Assembly: GCA_963977135.1 (NCBI GenBank)
Contig: CAXBNN010000015.1
Span: 1-64,000 of the forward strand
Direction: 5' to 3'
From: UBA2040 sp963977135
GTDB taxonomy: Bacteria; Bacteroidota; Bacteroidia; Flavobacteriales_D; Crocinitomicaceae
DNA length: 64,000 nt
Shown in pieces: positions 40,760-49,002 of this stretch. Positions within the stretch are counted from its first letter, which is position 1. Each line of letters begins with the position of its first letter. Made by a program: the position numbers and the translations under genes. The notes beneath the pieces are model-generated. The model was not told the origin of the DNA, did no database searches, and worked only from the letters and a program-made list of their open reading frames with translations.

Positions 40760-41206
40760 ATGACCGAAACAATAAAACGATTAGACAAACTGATATTAAG
40801 CTGTTTAGATTATATTTCAAAAACCTCCGAAGTGGAATTGGCAGTTAAACCAAGTCCAGAAAAATGGTCTGAAAAAGAAATTATCGGTCACCTAATTGAT
40901 TCGGGCATCAATAATCTACAACGCTTTACAGAAATTCAATTTGAAAGCAAACCGTACAAAATAAGAAAGTACAATCAGTATGAGTTGGTGAAAACAAATG
41001 ACTACCAGAATTCAGAAATGCATGAAATAATGCAATTATGGTTATCTATCAATGAGCGGATTTTAAAAGTGCTGGCCATACTCTCTGAAGATAGCTTGAA
41101 TTATAAAATCGAATTGGAAGCTGGGAAAATTAAAGATTTTAGGTTTTTAATTAAGGATTACGTTGACCATTTAGAACATCATTTAAATCAAATTATTAAA
41201 AAATAA
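40760..41206 (+). CDS. DinB-family protein
   Basis: 148 residues of four-helix-bundle type. The spacing of histidines fits DinB metal sites: EKEIIGHLIDSGINNLQRF near residue 44, and the C-terminal YVDHLEHHLNQII. The family includes thiol-dependent transferases and many uncharacterised members. It is a single gene. Confidence 0.85.
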   Translation: MTETIKRLDKLILSCLDYISKTSEVELAVKPSPEKWSEKEIIGHLIDSGINNLQRFTEIQFESKPYKIRKYNQYELVKTNDYQNSEMHEIMQLWLSINERILKVLAILSEDSLNYKIELEAGKIKDFRFLIKDYVDHLEHHLNQIIKK

Positions 41207-41321
41207 AATTCTTTGATAGAATAAAAGCGTACTTGAAAATCCTAGTTTAACATTTCTTAATCTAGATTAATGTGTATTCAATTTAAAAATCTCTACTTTG
41301 TCAGAACAAATAATATAAGAC

Positions 41322-41855
41322 ATGAAAAACATTCAACACCTATTTCTGGCGGCTTCAATAACACTTCTGTCCGCCTTCACAATCAGTGAATCTATTGATT
41401 GGAAAATTTCTAGTAACCATTCTATTAAATTTTCAGGTACAGATGCTGAAGGTATTTTCAAAACAATGTCTGGTGACGTAGCGTTTGATGAAGCTAATTT
41501 GAGTGCATCGAAATTCGACTTTAAAATTGATGTGAAGTCCATTAATACAGGAAACGGTATGAAAAACAAACATGCGGTAAGCGATAAATGGTTCGACGCT
41601 GATAAATTTCCTAACATTGAGTTCAAGTCAAAATCTTTTACTAAATCAAAAACTGGATACACAGTTACCGGCTCTCTAAAAATGCATGGAATTGAAAAAT
41701 CAGTCACTATCCCTTTCACTTTTAGCAGTAATACTTTCAAAGCTAAATTTTCGGTAAATCGATTGGACTACAAAATCGGGACTATGGAAGGAATGATGAA
41801 AAAGGTGTCCAATGAAATAAAATTAGATGTTTCTATTCCAGTAACTAAAAAATAA
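41322..41855 (+). CDS. YceI-family periplasmic protein
   Basis: 177 residues with a signal peptide (LFLAASITLLSAFTIS). The lipocalin-like barrel features are SNHSIKFSGTDAEGIFKTMS, KHAVSDKWFDADKFPNIEFK and GSLKMHGIEKSVTIPFTF. YceI proteins bind polyisoprenoids such as quinones. The next gene starts three bases after its stop, suggesting one transcript. Confidence 0.92.
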   Translation: MKNIQHLFLAASITLLSAFTISESIDWKISSNHSIKFSGTDAEGIFKTMSGDVAFDEANLSASKFDFKIDVKSINTGNGMKNKHAVSDKWFDADKFPNIEFKSKSFTKSKTGYTVTGSLKMHGIEKSVTIPFTFSSNTFKAKFSVNRLDYKIGTMEGMMKKVSNEIKLDVSIPVTKK

Positions 41856-41858
41856 TTC

Positions 41859-42257
41859 ATGAAGAAGTACTTAGCCCATGGCGTTTTAGCCGGACTATTG
41901 TCAGCTTTAGCGGCGATAATCTTTCAATACATATATCAAGAAGCAATGTTCCTTGATTTCAGCTCAGTCTTAAATTCAGGGTCGATAATCGGATCTTGTA
42001 TGCTGGGTTGCATGCTCATGGCAATCGGATTTTGGGGAATTGAGAAAATAAACAAACCCAAACTAAAAGGTTGGCTGAACATCATCGTTATTGTATTGAC
42101 TTTTCTAAGTATCCTTGGTCCACTAAGCATGACTTTACCATTGGATGTCGAGTTCCCGGAAATGTTTCCTGGATTAGCCATTCCGATGCACTTCTTCCCT
42201 GCTTTGATATTTTTTGGATTAGATCCGTTTTTTAATTCAAAAAACAGTATTAAATAA
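41859..42257 (+). CDS. Small membrane protein after yceI-like gene
   Basis: 132 residues with four hydrophobic segments: ALAAIIFQYIYQEAM, LGCMLMAIGFWGIEKI, IIVIVLTFLSILGPLSM and AIPMHFFPALIFFGL. No family was recognised. Co-transcription with the YceI gene is likely from the three-base gap. The transcript may read on into the leader of phhA. Confidence 0.7.
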   Translation: MKKYLAHGVLAGLLSALAAIIFQYIYQEAMFLDFSSVLNSGSIIGSCMLGCMLMAIGFWGIEKINKPKLKGWLNIIVIVLTFLSILGPLSMTLPLDVEFPEMFPGLAIPMHFFPALIFFGLDPFFNSKNSIK

Positions 42258-42263
42258 TTTAAG

Positions 42264-42271
42264 TATATTTG
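42264..42271 (+). promoter_or_regulatory. Possible -7 box TATATTTG before phhA leader
   Basis: This matches the Bacteroidota -7 consensus TAnnTTTG. No good -33 TTTG is seen upstream, and the predicted start of transcription would fall at the leader ATG. It is therefore weak; the leader may instead be transcribed from the yceI-like unit. Confidence 0.25.
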
Positions 42272-42278
42272 ATTAAAC

Positions 42279-42347
42279 ATGATAACAACGAACGCATATT
42301 ACAATTATCGAATCCAAACCCATGGAATCGAAACTGATATGCGCTAA
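42279..42347 (+). CDS. Candidate leader peptide with Tyr codons upstream of phhA
   Basis: A 22-codon ORF begins MITTNAYYNYR, with TAT TAC AAT TAT placing three tyrosines in four codons (42297-42308), and ends TAA at 42345-42347. It is followed 24 bases later by a 12 bp terminator hairpin and then by phhA. The GAATCG at 42325-42330 can pair with CGATTC at 42377-42382, the left arm of the terminator. The layout fits amino-acid attenuation; it is not proof. Confidence 0.5.
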   Translation: MITTNAYYNYRIQTHGIETDMR

Positions 42348-42370
42348 GAAATAGAATAATTAATAAACGC

Positions 42371-42405
42371 AAAGCCCGATTCTTAAGTGAATCGGGCTTT
42401 TTTTT
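42371..42405 (+). terminator. Strong terminator or attenuator before phhA
   Basis: AAAGCCCGATTC (42371-42382) pairs perfectly with GAATCGGGCTTT (42389-42400) around TTAAGT, followed by a run of T. It ends only 12 bases before the phhA start, so phhA cannot have a promoter after it; read-through must be regulated or the hairpin would silence the gene. Confidence 0.85.
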
Positions 42406-42416
42406 ATGCTACAAAT

Positions 42417-43148
42417 ATGAAACAGGAATATGACCGCTACACAAGCGAAGATTTAATAGTTTGGAAGACGCTGTTCGAACGGCAAGTGGAAAACCTAAAG
42501 GATAAGGCCTGCAAGGAATATTTGGATTCACTATCAGAAATGTCCGATGTACTTAACCCAAACGAAATTCCAAATTTTCAAAAATTGAATAATTGGTTTC
42601 AATCTACAACAGGTTGGCAAATGGAATGTGTTCCAGGTTTGATTCCTGTTGGCGATTTCTTCCAACTCCTTGCCGAGAAGAAATTTTGCTCATCCACATG
42701 GTTGAGAAGAATGGATCAATTAGATTATCTTGAAGAGCCAGACATGTTTCACGATATTTTTGGACACGTTCCTTTGCTTTCTCAACCAATATTCTCTTCA
42801 TTTATGCACGAGTTTGGAAAATTGGGCGTTCAATTTCTTCATGATGAAGAAAAGTTAATCCAACTACAACGCGTTTACTGGTTTACGATTGAATTTGGCC
42901 TCATTCAACAAAATGGATTGAAAATATATGGAGCTGGAATTGCATCTTCATTCGGAGAATCTATTTCGTCTATTCAATCTGAAATTGAACACATCAGTTT
43001 TGATCTTAATAAAGTCATCGAAATGGTATTCAAAACTGATGAAATTCAGACCAAGTATTTTGTCATCGTCTCCTTTGAGCAATTGTTTGATTCGATTTTA
43101 CAGCTAAACGAAAAATGGAAGATTCTAGAATTAGTGGTCAAAAAATAG
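42417..43148 (+). CDS. phhA: Phenylalanine 4-monooxygenase
   Basis: The ATG at 42417 gives 243 residues, usual for monodomain bacterial enzymes; an in-frame GTG at 42387 lies inside the terminator and is rejected. The iron ligands are all present: His112 and His117 in FHDIFGHVPLL, and Glu159 in TIEFGL. It converts phenylalanine to tyrosine with a tetrahydropterin and oxygen. It has no regulatory ACT domain. The 5' leader has a tyrosine-rich mini-ORF and a terminator. Confidence 0.93.
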   Translation: MKQEYDRYTSEDLIVWKTLFERQVENLKDKACKEYLDSLSEMSDVLNPNEIPNFQKLNNWFQSTTGWQMECVPGLIPVGDFFQLLAEKKFCSSTWLRRMDQLDYLEEPDMFHDIFGHVPLLSQPIFSSFMHEFGKLGVQFLHDEEKLIQLQRVYWFTIEFGLIQQNGLKIYGAGIASSFGESISSIQSEIEHISFDLNKVIEMVFKTDEIQTKYFVIVSFEQLFDSILQLNEKWKILELVVKK

Positions 43149-43207
43149 TACTTTTATTCTCTGAAATTGACAGTAATTTCACCAAAAATCAACAGTCAAA
43201 ACAACAA

Positions 43208-44737
43208 ATGGAATTAAGCGATATTGACAAAATTGAATTGGTATTTCTTCAGTTTGAAGATTACTTAGAAATTAAAGACGCGATGGTAGAAGCTTATTCT
43301 TCTATGCCCGACGCTTATTGGAAGGAAAGTCACATCAAATCTTTGTTAGAAAAATTCCCTAAAGGTCAAGTCGTTATAAAGGTTGACGGTAAATTGGCAG
43401 GTTGCGCTTTATCTATCATTGTTGACTATGATAAGTTTGAACACAGTCATACCTACAAGGATATTACGGATAACTTCACCTTCAATACTCATACCGACGC
43501 TGGCGATATGCTCTACGGTATCGATGTATTCATCAAACCAGAATTCAGAGGTTTGCGTTTGGGAAGAAGATTGTATGACTACCGAAAAGAATTATGCGAG
43601 CAGTTGAATTTAAAAGGAATTGCTTTTGGAGGAAGAATTCCGAACTATCACAAATATTCGGATTCAATGAGTCCAAAACAATATATCGATAAAGTAAGGA
43701 AAAAGGAAATTCATGATCCTGTACTTAATTTTCAAGTTTCAAATGATTTCCACCCATCTAAAATTCTGAAAGGATATTTAGCGGGCGACTCAGCCTCAAA
43801 AGAATTTGCTGTTCTATTGGAATGGGATAATATCTATTACGAAAAACCAGATAAAAAGGCATCAACCACAAAAAGTGTTGTTCGTTTAGGGTTAATTCAA
43901 TGGCAAATGAGACCTTATGACGATGTTGAGTCACTTTTACAACAAGTTGAATATTTTGTGGATGCAGTATCTGGTTACCGCTCAGATTTTGCCCTTTTTC
44001 CAGAATTTTTCAATGCGCCTTTGATGGCCAAAAACAATCATCTTTCGGAACCAGAAGCGATTCGCGAATTGGCAAAACATACGGAAGAAATAGTTCAGAA
44101 ATTTTCAAATTTATCCATTTCGTATAATATCAATATTGTTGCTGGAAGTATGCCAGAATTGATCGATGGAACTTTGTATAACGTTGGATATCTGTGCAAA
44201 AGAGATGGAAGTGTTGAACGTTATGAAAAACTACACGTTACACCAGACGAAGCAAAAGTTTGGGGAATGCAAGGCGGAAATAGCCTTAAGGTATTTGATA
44301 CAGATTGTGGTAAAGTAGGAATTTTAATATGCTATGATTCAGAGTTTCCTGAATTGAGCCGACTATTGGCTGACGAAGGAATGGACATACTTTTCGTTCC
44401 ATTCTTGACAGATACACAAAATGGCTATTCAAGAGTTCGATACTGTGCTCAAGCAAGAGCGATAGAAAACGAATGTTATGTTGCTATAGCAGGAAGTGTT
44501 GGAAATTTACCAAATGTCCACAACATGGACATTCAATATGCTCAATCAATGGTGTTTACGCCGTGTGACTTCTCTTTCCCGACAAATGGAATAAAAGCTG
44601 AAGCAACTCCAAATACAGAAATGATTTTGATCGCTGACGTAGATATCGATATGTTACGAACGTTAAACCGTCATGGTAGCGTTCGAAACCTAAAAGACAG
44701 ACGTAAAGATATTTATGAATTGAAGATGAAAAAGTAG
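43208..44737 (+). CDS. Fused GNAT acetyltransferase / carbon-nitrogen hydrolase
   Basis: Start taken at ATG 43208 (MELSDIDKIELVF), giving 509 residues; an upstream ATG at 43115 lies inside phhA. The N-terminal GNAT domain (about residues 1-190) has KPEFRGLRLGRRLYDYRKEL. The C-terminal nitrilase-fold domain has the Glu-Lys-Cys set: FPEFFNAP, YEKLHVTPDE and ILICYDSEFPE. Bifunctional proteins of this plan are common in Bacteroidota. An amide substrate, hydrolysed or acylated, is likely but not identified. Confidence 0.88.
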   Translation: MELSDIDKIELVFLQFEDYLEIKDAMVEAYSSMPDAYWKESHIKSLLEKFPKGQVVIKVDGKLAGCALSIIVDYDKFEHSHTYKDITDNFTFNTHTDAGDMLYGIDVFIKPEFRGLRLGRRLYDYRKELCEQLNLKGIAFGGRIPNYHKYSDSMSPKQYIDKVRKKEIHDPVLNFQVSNDFHPSKILKGYLAGDSASKEFAVLLEWDNIYYEKPDKKASTTKSVVRLGLIQWQMRPYDDVESLLQQVEYFVDAVSGYRSDFALFPEFFNAPLMAKNNHLSEPEAIRELAKHTEEIVQKFSNLSISYNINIVAGSMPELIDGTLYNVGYLCKRDGSVERYEKLHVTPDEAKVWGMQGGNSLKVFDTDCGKVGILICYDSEFPELSRLLADEGMDILFVPFLTDTQNGYSRVRYCAQARAIENECYVAIAGSVGNLPNVHNMDIQYAQSMVFTPCDFSFPTNGIKAEATPNTEMILIADVDIDMLRTLNRHGSVRNLKDRRKDIYELKMKK

Positions 44738-44759
44738 TTTTCATCAAACTCGAATTGAA

Positions 44760-45395
44760 ATGAATCCGAAAGTTGACGAGTTTCTGGAAAAAGCCAATAA
44801 TTGGCGGGAAGAAATGACCGCCTTACGAGAGATAGTGCTTGAATGTGGATTAACTGAAGAATTAAAATGGCGTCAACCATGTTATAATTTCAATGGGAGT
44901 AATATCTTGATAATAAGTGCTTTCAAAGATCATTGTGTACTCAGTTTTTTAAAAGGAGTTCTGTTGAAGGATACTGAAGGTTTATTAGTTAGTCCAGGTG
45001 AGAATTCACAATCAGTGATGTTTGCAAAGTTCACCAGCTTGAAACAAATTAAGGATGCAGCTTCAACTCTAAAGGCATATATTTTCGAAGCTATTGAAGT
45101 TGAGCGAGCTGGAATAAAAATTGAAAAAACGAAGAGTACAAGCCTTGAATTTCCAGAAGAGTTATTGAACAAATTCAAAGAAAACAAGGACTTCAAAAAA
45201 GCCTTTGAATCTTTGACCACTGGACGTCAACGTGGTTACAATATGTTTTTTACGGCTGCCAAACAATCCAAAACGAGAGAAGATAGAATTGAAAAATACC
45301 GTGAAAGAATCATGAATGGCAAGGGAATAAATGATTGTGTCTGCGGTCATTCCAAAAAAATGCCCAATTGTGACGGTTCGCATAAATATTTGTAA
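44760..45395 (+). CDS. YdeI/OmpD-associated protein with CDGSH tail
   Basis: 211 residues. The N-terminal DUF1801-type fold (LREIVLECGLTEELKWRQPC) is followed by a YdeI C-terminal helix pair (FKKAFESLTTGRQRGYNMFF, then REDRIEKYRERI). The last 20 residues contain a complete CDGSH iron-sulfur motif: C-x-C-x2-S-x3-P-x-C-D-G-S-H (CVCGHSKKMPNCDGSH). The three Cys and one His would bind a 2Fe-2S cluster. The two DUF1801-type genes here are adjacent (44760 and 45402). Confidence 0.85.
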   Translation: MNPKVDEFLEKANNWREEMTALREIVLECGLTEELKWRQPCYNFNGSNILIISAFKDHCVLSFLKGVLLKDTEGLLVSPGENSQSVMFAKFTSLKQIKDAASTLKAYIFEAIEVERAGIKIEKTKSTSLEFPEELLNKFKENKDFKKAFESLTTGRQRGYNMFFTAAKQSKTREDRIEKYRERIMNGKGINDCVCGHSKKMPNCDGSHKYL

Positions 45396-45401
45396 ATCAG
45401 C

Positions 45402-45746
45402 ATGAGCGATGTCAATAATTTTTATTTGAACAAAGCTGAGCCGAACAAAAGTTGCCTACTCGCCTTACGTGATATTGTTAAGAGTTGTGATCCAAACATT
45501 AGCGAAACTATCAAATACGGAATGCCTTGTTTTGTATTCAATGGAAAAGTATTCATTTATCTGATGGTTGAAAAGAAAAGTAATCAACCTTACCTCCTAT
45601 TTTGTGAAGGAAGAAAACTCGACTATCCAGATTTAGAAATGGGCGATAGAAAACGGATGAAAATATTTCGTGTTGACCCAAACGCAGATATTCCCATAGA
45701 ACGAATCCAATTTCTTATAAAAAAAGCAATTGATTTATTCCGGTAG
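45402..45746 (+). CDS. DUF1801-family protein
   Basis: 114 residues. LLALRDIVKSCDPNISETIK, GMPCFVFNGKVFIYLMVEKK and IERIQFLIKKAIDLF fit the DUF1801 fold, a small SCP-like or ligand-binding domain. It lies six bases downstream of the YdeI gene and is probably co-transcribed with it. Confidence 0.82.
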   Translation: MSDVNNFYLNKAEPNKSCLLALRDIVKSCDPNISETIKYGMPCFVFNGKVFIYLMVEKKSNQPYLLFCEGRKLDYPDLEMGDRKRMKIFRVDPNADIPIERIQFLIKKAIDLFR

Positions 45747-45916
45747 TTTGAATGAGAGTTTCCTTCGCTGTTAAATTTCTTTCCCTTTTCAAGTTTATTC
45801 GTTAAACCCAGTAAATACTGATATATCTCATGTTTTCAATTGGGCGAATCATATGAATTTTAAGAACTTTGCATTTTTAAAAGCAATCTAGCCATTAACT
45901 GGCAAAAACATAAGAA

Positions 45917-47167
45917 ATGAACAGTATCTGGAAGAAGAAATCGCACGAAGAGATTAAATCCACAGTATTCAAAGCGCTGAATGAAAACATCAATTATGAA
46001 AAGCAAAATGCATTAGGCATTCCTGCATCTTACCTAGATGATAAAATTTTTAATCAGAATGAATCGTTTTTAAAAGATGCTCCTTTTGTTTCAACACTTG
46101 CCCAAAACCCTAATCACATTGGTTGTCATACACTTGGTAAATCAGAATCTTTTTTCAGTGGCACCCAAGAAATAGAAAAAGAACTGATTGAAATCTGTTC
46201 TGTCGACATTTTAAAAGCACAACTCAACCAAACAGATGGCTATGTTGCTTCAGGCGGAACGGAGGCAAACATTCAAGCGATTTGGGTATACAGAAACTAC
46301 TTTATTCATGAGTTCTCGGCAAAAAGGGAAGAAATTTGTATCCTTTGCAGTGACGACAGTCATTATTCAATGGACAAAGCAGCAAACTTATTGGTCGTTG
46401 ATCTATTCAAAGTAAAAGTTCATCAAGAAAACAGAGAAATTACATCTGAAGAAGTAAATCACACCATTTCAGCAGCAAAAGAACAAGGAAAGAAATACTT
46501 CATAGTCGTTTGCAATATGATGACGACCATGTTCGGCTCTGTCGATAACATTGATGTTTACACTGATGAATTGGCAAAACTGAATTGCGAATACAAATTG
46601 CATGTAGACGGTGCTTATGGAGGATTCTATTATCCATTTGCCGATGAAAAAAGTAAGCTCACATTCAAAAACCCTAATATCACTTCTTTTACGCTTGATG
46701 CGCATAAAATGGCGCAAGCTCCTTATGGAACTGGAATATTTCTTATTCGAAAAGGATTTATTCACCATGTAAACACGAAAGAAGCAAGCTATGTTGAAGG
46801 TGAAGATTTGACGCTCATCGGCAGCCGATCCGGTGCAAACGCAATTGCAGTTTGGATGATTCTCTCGAAAAACGGACCATTTGGTTGGTTTGAGAAAATA
46901 TTCATTCTTCAAAAAAGAGCTGAATGGATGGTCGATCAACTTGAAAAACTAGGAATCGGATTCTTCCGTCAACCATTTTCAAACATTATCACTATAAAAA
47001 GTGAATGTATTAATCCAACAATTGCTTCAACTTTTGGTTTGGTTCCGGATAGTCATCATCGCCCAAATTGGTATAAAATAGTAATAATGGAGCACGTTAC
47101 TATTGAAAAACTAGGTCTTCTAATCGACCTAATTAAGCAAAATGAAACGGTTTCACACTTGAAATAA
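45917..47167 (+). CDS. Group II PLP-dependent decarboxylase
   Basis: 416 residues. The set of motifs is complete: GGTEANIQAIWVYRNYF, SDDSHYSMDKAANLL, LHVDGAYGGFYYPF (the Asp that contacts the PLP ring nitrogen), and TLDAHKMAQAPYGTGIFLIR with the PLP lysine after His. Members decarboxylate glutamate, aspartate, tyrosine or histidine; the substrate is not decided here. It is a single gene. Confidence 0.88.
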   Translation: MNSIWKKKSHEEIKSTVFKALNENINYEKQNALGIPASYLDDKIFNQNESFLKDAPFVSTLAQNPNHIGCHTLGKSESFFSGTQEIEKELIEICSVDILKAQLNQTDGYVASGGTEANIQAIWVYRNYFIHEFSAKREEICILCSDDSHYSMDKAANLLVVDLFKVKVHQENREITSEEVNHTISAAKEQGKKYFIVVCNMMTTMFGSVDNIDVYTDELAKLNCEYKLHVDGAYGGFYYPFADEKSKLTFKNPNITSFTLDAHKMAQAPYGTGIFLIRKGFIHHVNTKEASYVEGEDLTLIGSRSGANAIAVWMILSKNGPFGWFEKIFILQKRAEWMVDQLEKLGIGFFRQPFSNIITIKSECINPTIASTFGLVPDSHHRPNWYKIVIMEHVTIEKLGLLIDLIKQNETVSHLK

Positions 47168-47248
47168 ATCCTCTTTCCCAATAACCTGACGCAAGTCATT
47201 TTAATCGATTGTTTTCTGCGCTAACTTTAAGGAAATAAAGTAAGCAAG

Positions 47249-47755
47249 ATGAAAGCTTGGAAAAAAATTAGTATCACGATTGCCATTGTGCTGTTTGGGT
47301 TTATGTTGTTTTTGGTTTGGTATAAAAACCATTTCAAAATGGGTATTGCCAAAACATATGTTGTTAATACTAAATACAAACATAAAACACTTTTAATTGC
47401 CACTCAAGGCAGCAAGTTTAAGGACAAAGTTGTCAAAGAGATAGTTGACCATTTCAAAGAAAAGAAAGTTTACATCAAGGTCATAGATGTAACAAAACTG
47501 CCATCTATCGATGAGGAAGACTGGGATGCAATCGCAATACTGCACGTATGGGAGATTTGGAAGCCTCAACCTGACGCCGAAAAATTCATTAACCAGGTAA
47601 AAGACCCAAGTCGTCTGGTTGTTTTTGTAACATCTGGAGATGGAATTTACAAAATGGAAAATGTTGATGCAATAACTGGAGCGTCTATTTTGAGTGAGGC
47701 TTCTTCAAAAGCACTTCAAATTGAAAAACGTATCAATGCAATACTGAACTTATAA
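47249..47755 (+). CDS. Membrane-anchored flavodoxin-like protein
   Basis: 168 residues. An N-terminal hydrophobic anchor (ISITIAIVLFGFMLFLVWYK) is followed by a domain with an alternating strand and helix pattern: LLIATQGSKFKDKVVKEIVD, DAIAILHVWEIWKPQP, FVTSGDGIYKMENVDAITGA. The TSGDG and VDAITGAS parts recall flavodoxin-fold proteins; binding of FMN is not certain. It stands next to a small unknown gene. Confidence 0.7.
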   Translation: MKAWKKISITIAIVLFGFMLFLVWYKNHFKMGIAKTYVVNTKYKHKTLLIATQGSKFKDKVVKEIVDHFKEKKVYIKVIDVTKLPSIDEEDWDAIAILHVWEIWKPQPDAEKFINQVKDPSRLVVFVTSGDGIYKMENVDAITGASILSEASSKALQIEKRINAILNL

Positions 47756-47778
47756 TCAATAATTTAAAAACAAACACC

Positions 47779-48165
47779 ATGGAAGCAACAGTAATAAACA
47801 ACGCTGATTTACACTTTGAACATGAACAATGGCGAATGGAATTGGCGTTTTGGAAAGATGAATTGAAAACTTTCAATCATCGATTAGAAGAATTAGTTAA
47901 CCGCTGGACGGATAAATCTGTCTTGTCCGAATTGGATAAATTTCAAAACAATTTTATTCGACATGGCGAGGTTATAGATGAGCTACAACATGAAATCAAC
48001 GTTCACGAAACCAACATGTCTAATCACGATGCAAAACATGAAGATGTATTGGATACGGCGCATGTTAAAAATCATATTCAACTCAGAGAACGAATGGAAA
48101 CTCAACGTCACATATATGGTGAGTTAAAAAAAGATTTTTTCCGTTTTCTGTCAAAATATATGTAA
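47779..48165 (+). CDS. Histidine-rich helical protein, unknown
   Basis: 128 residues, all helical by composition, with many His and Glu (LHFEHEQWRMELAFWKDELK, HETNMSNHDAKHEDV). A short coiled coil is likely. The family is common in Bacteroidota but has no assigned role. It starts 23 bases after the flavodoxin-like gene and is followed by a strong terminator. Confidence 0.7.
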   Translation: MEATVINNADLHFEHEQWRMELAFWKDELKTFNHRLEELVNRWTDKSVLSELDKFQNNFIRHGEVIDELQHEINVHETNMSNHDAKHEDVLDTAHVKNHIQLRERMETQRHIYGELKKDFFRFLSKYM

Positions 48166-48211
48166 ACCGCAATGAGCCACCAATAAAGCTTAATCAAGAA
48201 TGTAATCAAAT

Positions 48212-48243
48212 AAAAAAAGCGACCTTATTAAGTCGCTTTTTTT
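48212..48243 (+). terminator. Rho-independent terminator
   Basis: AAAAAAAGCGACtt pairs with aaGTCGCTTTTTTT around a short loop, ending in a run of T. It closes the two-gene unit 47249-48165. Confidence 0.85.
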
Positions 48244-48459
48244 GTTCTCGTAACTTTATGAAAATCCTAATTACTTATCCTTTCCTGCGTAATACTGACG
48301 CTTTTGGCCGCACTGTTACTTCTTAAATTGGATTAGGGACACTAAAACTTTGAAAAATAATTCTATATATTTATAACAGTGAGAAAATAAGCTAATATGG
48401 ATGCTGTTGTATTTTAAGCAATAGAAATAGTATTATTCACCCCATAAAATCAGAACAAA
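48244..48459. other. Gene-free stretch
   Basis: About 215 bases between the terminator and the DUF4287 gene. No ORF, hairpin or repeat of note was seen. Confidence 0.5.
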
Positions 48460-49002
48460 ATGGATAAGGCGATTCAAACGATGATAGACAATATGCCCGA
48501 AAAAACAGGCAAATCATTAAACGAATGGAAGAAAATTTTGAAAGAAAAGAACTTGGCCAAGCATGGAGAGGCGATGAAATTTCTGAAAGAAGAAAACAAT
48601 GTTACCCATGGGTTTGCGAATATGATAATTCAACTTTCGAAAGACGATAAAAATTCACCAGACGATTTGGTTTCGACACAATATAAAGGGAAAGAAGACC
48701 TTAAACCAATTTATGATGAACTGTTGAACCACATAAATAAATTTGGCTCTGACATCACTATAACACCAAAAAAAGATAGTGTGAGTTTTATCCGTAAACG
48801 ACAGTTTGCTCTGGTTAAGCCTGCAACGAAAACTCGAATTGATCTAGGTTTAAAACTTCCAGGTAAAGATGTAAATGGCCGATTGGAGAACTCTGGACCT
48901 TTTGGCACTATGTGCACTCATCGCATTCAGTTAAATTCAATCAATGAAATTGATAAAGAGGTAATTGCATACGTCAAAGAAGCATATGATCTTTCTATTT
49001 AA
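48460..49002 (+). CDS. DUF4287/DUF5655-domain protein
   Basis: 180 residues with two small modules. The N-terminal about 70 residues (MPEKTGKSLNEWKKILKEKN, HGEAMKFLKEENNVTHGFAN) fit DUF4287; the C-terminal part, from about residue 80 (PIYDELLNHINKFGSDITIT), fits DUF5655. The C-terminus overlaps the convergent L,D-transpeptidase gene by four bases at the stop codons. Confidence 0.85.
   Translation: MDKAIQTMIDNMPEKTGKSLNEWKKILKEKNLAKHGEAMKFLKEENNVTHGFANMIIQLSKDDKNSPDDLVSTQYKGKEDLKPIYDELLNHINKFGSDITITPKKDSVSFIRKRQFALVKPATKTRIDLGLKLPGKDVNGRLENSGPFGTMCTHRIQLNSINEIDKEVIAYVKEAYDLSI

Noticed and set aside
42387..42416. Upstream GTG start for phenylalanine hydroxylase
   Set aside because: It lies within the terminator stem and T-run; the ATG at 42417 gives the normal family start.
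43115..43207. Upstream ATG start for the acetyltransferase/nitrilase fusion
   Set aside because: It would overlap phhA by 34 bases and add 31 residues with no family likeness; the ATG at 43208 begins the GNAT domain.
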